In this document: in pieces, positions 61,287 through 64,000 of the stretch
Position numbering within the stretch: the stretch's first letter is position 1
Layout: every line of letters starts with the position of its first letter
Assembly (NCBI RefSeq): GCF_016031655.1
Contig: NZ_JACCHQ010000026.1
Coordinates: 40,539 to 104,538 of the forward strand
Length of the DNA: 64,000 bases
Direction of reading: 5' to 3'
From: Bradyrhizobium glycinis
GTDB taxonomy: Bacteria; Pseudomonadota; Alphaproteobacteria; Rhizobiales; Xanthobacteraceae
Notes under the pieces: model-generated
Told to the model about the DNA's origin: nothing
What the model saw: the letters and a program-made list of their open reading frames with translations, nothing else
Database searches by the model: none
Program-made: the position numbers and the translations under genes

Positions 61287-61411
61287 GGCGCCGCGTCAAA
61301 TGTGGTTGCAATTGAGCAACAATGCGACGTATCCTAGAGGCTAGGTATTCTGCTGTTTTGCCTGCGCCTCGCGCGGCGAGTTAATTTGCTCGATCGATTT
61401 GGAGTTGAAGA

Positions 61412-62167
61412 ATGGCTGAGGTCGATTGGGGGCCGGATTCAGACCGTTCCAAAGCAGCATCTTCCGTTACGATTAGCCTTCGGCCCTACGGGTTTGAGTC
61501 CGGGAGCTCACGTAGTGGCTTCTGGAGTTCGTTTAGAGATATCGCGCGTCATGCTCATTCCCAGCCCGGAATTGCTGGGCAGGACCTTTCTCCCGCTGAA
61601 TTTGAGGAGCACGTAAGAGAAAGGTTTCCTTACGAATTGAGTACCAGATTTCGCAATTTCTTGGAGGGCTACCACAACCGATCATATACCGGCCGACTGA
61701 GCGGTAGACAGCAAGATGCACTTCGAAGCATGGAAATGCACGTAGCAGACATTTCGTATGGCTCGATCGAAATAAAGACGATCATAGACAACTTAGATCA
61801 GATAATTAGTGCGTTCGGCCTCACTGTCGACCTTGTAACAGCAATATTGATGGCCACTTCACCGGATGCCTTAAACGCGGTGTTGGGCATACCTGGAATG
61901 CAATGGTCGGTCGCTATCCCCGCTATCAGCATCCCGAGCACTACGCCACAGCCTGGCCCGTCTCCCAACAACCCATCGCCAACTCCAACACCTTCTAGCA
62001 ATACCGAGTCGGCAGGACCTCTCGCGCGCTTCTCCAGCCCGACGTTCGTATGGAAGTTATTGAATGCGCTGTGGATCCTACCAATTGTGGTTTCGCTGGC
62101 TGTGTTGGCCTTGGCGTATCGAGAGATGAACCGCATAACCATGATGCTGACCGTTCGAAGCTATTAG
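61412..62167 (+). CDS. unknown protein with Pro-rich linker and membrane helix
   Basis: 251 residues; family not recognised. Cytoplasmic-looking N-terminal half (SPAEFEEHVRERFPYELSTR, FLEGYHNRSYTGRLSGRQQD), an amphipathic or hydrophobic stretch at 125-150 (IISAFGLTVDLVTAILMATS), a low-complexity Pro/Ser/Thr linker at about 175-200, and a transmembrane helix at about 216-236 (LWILPIVVSLAVLALAYREM). AT-richer than the core genes. The frame closes just after the helix, while a related-looking continuation lies in the next frame (see the following ORF). Confidence 0.65.
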   Translation: MAEVDWGPDSDRSKAASSVTISLRPYGFESGSSRSGFWSSFRDIARHAHSQPGIAGQDLSPAEFEEHVRERFPYELSTRFRNFLEGYHNRSYTGRLSGRQQDALRSMEMHVADISYGSIEIKTIIDNLDQIISAFGLTVDLVTAILMATSPDALNAVLGIPGMQWSVAIPAISIPSTTPQPGPSPNNPSPTPTPSSNTESAGPLARFSSPTFVWKLLNALWILPIVVSLAVLALAYREMNRITMMLTVRSY

Positions 62168-62493
62168 CCGACGAAATTGTGCGGGTGGCCACGCGCTCAG
62201 ATCGCTTTGACGAAAAACACGGGCTGTTGCTGCAGCGCCATGAAAATGTTTTGAAAGAAGCCACTGAGGTGATCAAAACAATCCTGGCAAATGAGGTTAA
62301 ACGGGTCGCAGCACGATCTGACTACTACGATCAGCAACAGGTTCTCCTGCTACAACGATACGAAAACTTGTCTAAGGAGAATTCCGAAATCATCAAAGCG
62401 CTCATTCAACAGCCCGAGGGTTGTTGCAGAGGCTGCGAATGCGACTGCAAGAAGCCGAAGGACCCCTGCCAGAAAACCAATGGCTCGAAGTAG
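62050..62493 (+). CDS. unknown coiled-coil ORF with Cys-rich end
   Basis: 147 residues if begun at ATG 62050, overlapping the previous gene by 118 bases in a different frame. The first 35 residues read as noise; from KLLADEIVRVATRSD onward it has two imperfect repeats of about 38 residues (RVATRSDRFDEKHGLLLQRH and RVAARSDYYDQQQVLLLQRY), then CCRGCECDCKKPKDPC. It may be the cytoplasmic continuation of the membrane protein upstream, separated by a frameshift. Not recognised. Confidence 0.5.
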   Translation: MEVIECAVDPTNCGFAGCVGLGVSRDEPHNHDADRSKLLADEIVRVATRSDRFDEKHGLLLQRHENVLKEATEVIKTILANEVKRVAARSDYYDQQQVLLLQRYENLSKENSEIIKALIQQPEGCCRGCECDCKKPKDPCQKTNGSK

Positions 62494-62521
62494 CAATCGA
62501 GATCAGCGAAGCCGACTGAGC

Positions 62522-63037
62522 CTAGCGCCGTGCCAAGGCCTCGCGCTGCTGATAAGGCGTTAGCGTCGAAGGTCTGCCCATATGCACACCGCGTGCCTTC
62601 ACTCTCTCGCGCCCTTCGCCCGTCCGAGCCTTTATCAACTCACGCTCGAATTCAGCTAGCCCGCCTAGGACCGTGAGCATCAACCGCCCGTGCGGTGTAG
62701 TTGGATCGGCCCAGGTATCAGCCGGGCTCTTGAACCCAGCTCCGGCCTTGCCAATCGCGTCCAGCACCTTCAAAAGGTTCCGTGTCGAGCGCGCCAGCCG
62801 GTCCAGCCGGGTCACCCGCAATACGTCACGTTCCTTCAGCGCAGCTAATGCCCGCGCCAGCGCCTTTCGATTCGCCGCGCTGGCCCCACTGATCTTCTCC
62901 GAGAACACCTTGACCGCGCCGGCCGCCGCTAACTGCACCTCTTGGACCGCCAGCGTCTGGCCCTCAGTGCTCACTCTCGCATACCCGTAGACCGTGATCT
63001 CCGCGCTCCACTTGGCAACATCCACTGTGCTCTCCAC
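62522..63037 (-). CDS. serine recombinase (resolvase type), C-terminus cut
   Basis: 171 residues. Catalytic domain of the resolvase/invertase family: serine in YGYARVSTEGQTLAVQEVQL, then RVTRLDRLARSTRNLLKVLD, GRLMLTVLGGLAEFERELIK and GRERVKARGVHMGRPSTLTP. It stops at QREALARR where relatives continue into a DNA-binding helix-turn-helix, so it may be inactive or depend on another protein. The start is uncertain: GTG 63037 is used, because the position where such proteins begin (before TVYGYARVS) has ATC. Confidence 0.8.
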   Translation of the reverse strand: MESTVDVAKWSAEITVYGYARVSTEGQTLAVQEVQLAAAGAVKVFSEKISGASAANRKALARALAALKERDVLRVTRLDRLARSTRNLLKVLDAIGKAGAGFKSPADTWADPTTPHGRLMLTVLGGLAEFERELIKARTGEGRERVKARGVHMGRPSTLTPYQQREALARR

Positions 63038-63142
63038 ATCGAACGCAAAACGACCACCAAAACCATCATCGCAATAATTAATTATGTGCGGCCAAGAAAA
63101 TAAGGCGCAACGTATCGTGGTAGCTCGGTGGTAGCTATGCGT

Positions 63143-63171
63143 ACTTCGCTAAACCTAATTTAGGGCGAAGT
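63143..63171. other. 29-base inverted repeat
   Basis: ACTTCG/CGAAGT outside and CTAAA/TTTAG inside, with a GG bulge and loop CCTAA. Located about 105 bases upstream of the recombinase gene; could be a recombination site or a terminator-type structure without T run. Confidence 0.5.
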
Positions 63172-63301
63172 GTCTAATCCCGCTGGTACAGTTGGGTGGG
63201 TACCGTAATTCCGCAGTTTACCCGTTGATAAACCTAGCATATTTTGCGCGCCGACCACGCCGTTTGTATTGGGGTTTTGTATTTGGTTCAAGGACCGAGT
63301 T

Positions 63302-63706
63302 ATGGTCATCGACATCGAGCACGTGGAGAAATGGCCTGTCGAATTGCTCGACTGCTTGAGCGCGAACTACGGCGTTCTTTATAGATGGCAGAGTGATCAG
63401 AACCGACCTTCCGGCGCCGACTACGACCGATCTATTTTGGATGTGAACAAAGCCCTCCAGCCCCACTCCATGATTGGCTGGCATTGCACTCGCCTGACGG
63501 ATGAGGAAATTGCCTCCATTTGCTCAGCCGGCCTTTCACTTCCCAACGCAACGGTTTTGCATGCACGGATTGACACGGTCGTCAGCAGCGGCCGGTTGCC
63601 GCTCGATGTCGCCACGAGCCTGAAGGTTCGAAATCAAGCCCACGAGCCAAATCGGGCTGGCAGGCTTTGGTTTTGCTTTTTCGTCCCATCGAGAGCTGGA
63701 GAGTAA
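63302..63706 (+). pseudogene. hypothetical gene truncated by the IS66-type element
   Basis: 134 residues remain, starting MVIDIEHVEKWPVELLDCLS and containing MIGWHCTRLTDEEIASICSA and AGRLWFCFFVPSRAGE. I recall similar proteins of unknown function that continue further, so the C-terminal part is probably lost. The stop TAA (63704-63706) comes from the first bases of the inserted element, which starts GTAAGCG at 63703. Confidence 0.7.
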
Positions 63707-64000
63707 GCGTCGTTTTCAAGCCACGGCTTTGAGGGCTTGAGCGCGGTAGGACCAGGGCAGTAGCTGGTCGATGTCGCGGTTTGGATGCCCGTTGACGATC
63801 CTGGTCAGGACATCGGTGAGATAGGCGAGCGGATCGACGTCGTTGATCTTACAGGTCTCGACCAAGGACGCGATAACAGCCCAATGTTCCGCGCCACCGT
63901 CAGATCCAGCAAACAGCGCGTTTTTGCGGCTGAGCTTGATGCCGCGGATCGATCGTTCGACCGTGTTGTTGTCGAGTTCGATGCGGCCGTCATCGATGAA
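63703..64000 (-). mobile_element. IS66-family insertion sequence, partial
   Basis: Left end GTAAGCGTCGTTTTCAAGCC matches the GTAA-type terminal repeat of IS66 elements. The transposase C-terminus starts 13 bases inside it. The right end is outside the window. Confidence 0.85.
63716..64000 (-). CDS. tnpC: IS66-type transposase TnpC, C-terminal part
   Basis: 95 codons on the minus strand ending at TGA 63716-63718. The sequence has the IS66 TnpC signature near the end of the catalytic domain (GRIELDNNTVERSIRGIKLS, RKNALFAGSDGGAEHWAVIA) and the conserved tail (CKINDVDPLAYLTDVLTRIV, HPNRDIDQLLPWSYRAQALK). The glutamate before LDNN is the last acid of the DDE triad in this family. The N-terminal part lies right of the window. 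Confidence 0.9.
   Translation of the reverse strand, partial: FIDDGRIELDNNTVERSIRGIKLSRKNALFAGSDGGAEHWAVIASLVETCKINDVDPLAYLTDVLTRIVNGHPNRDIDQLLPWSYRAQALKAVA

Overview
The window looks like a chromosomal segment of an alphaproteobacterium of the order Hyphomicrobiales, most likely Bradyrhizobium. Reasons: high GC coding sequence, housekeeping proteins of rhizobial type (RpoH, RpoD with a long acidic N-terminus, DnaG without zinc ligands, CarB with an extra segment, GreA, TrxB, Lrp), and many GTCAT-ended palindromic repeats between genes. This is inferred from protein character and not from a database search.

Layout. 1-5 kb: the 5' part of a CobW-type GTPase, a D-aminoacylase-like amidohydrolase, then a DUF1778 antitoxin whose GNAT toxin and neighbouring UPF0158 gene are both frameshifted. 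5-10 kb: YbaK-type editing protein, CBS protein, a two-gene unit (zinc-ribbon protein plus NERD-UvrD helicase), an unknown ORF and tRNA-Glu. 10-19 kb: RluD, RpoH, envelope and signalling genes (PGRP-type amidase, GGDEF, LysE, receiver, SDR, lytic transglycosylase) and a 22-residue lysine-rich peptide. 19-20.5 kb: an AT-richer DUF4268-type nuclease-like gene beside a broken DCC-family gene. 20.6-25.1 kb: dnaG-rpoD. 25-38.7 kb: metabolic and regulatory genes, including a short chlorite dismutase, an ArsR-SRPBCC-SRPBCC operon with a promoter-embedded operator, a hybrid histidine kinase, a MarR/acyl-CoA synthetase pair, an epoxide hydrolase and YqeY. 38.8-51.3 kb: carA and carB separated by 4.3 kb that hold cupin, Dps, methyltransferase, tRNA-Cys and ArsR/MFS genes; then greA, lrp, trxB and a LysR gene. 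51.3-57.4 kb: an attenuator-like leader before a DapA-family gene, two related small membrane proteins, an orphan ParA, and a CoA-transferase/CitE-type lyase pair. 57.4-64 kb: an accessory zone with AEC-transporter relics, duplicated NTF2-like genes around a PAP2/haloperoxidase, an unknown membrane/coiled-coil/Cys-rich ORF pair, a truncated serine recombinase, and a gene cut by an IS66-type element that runs off the right edge.

How parts work together. RpoH and RpoD are alternative and primary sigma factors; DnaG and RpoD form the usual macromolecular-synthesis pair; CarA and CarB form carbamoyl-phosphate synthetase. Several genes have their control sites visible in the DNA: paired 18-bp operators between arsR and the MFS gene, a palindrome between the -35 and -10 of the other arsR, a 17-bp palindrome between lrp and trxB, and intrinsic terminators directly in front of carB and the DapA-family gene, which suggest attenuation.

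The best candidates for something new are the leader at 51500-51790, the ORF pair at 61412-62493, the dispersed repeat with a promoter-like end (18346 and 55066), and the small gene pair at 52981-53403. I saw no CRISPR array, rRNA operon or prophage.
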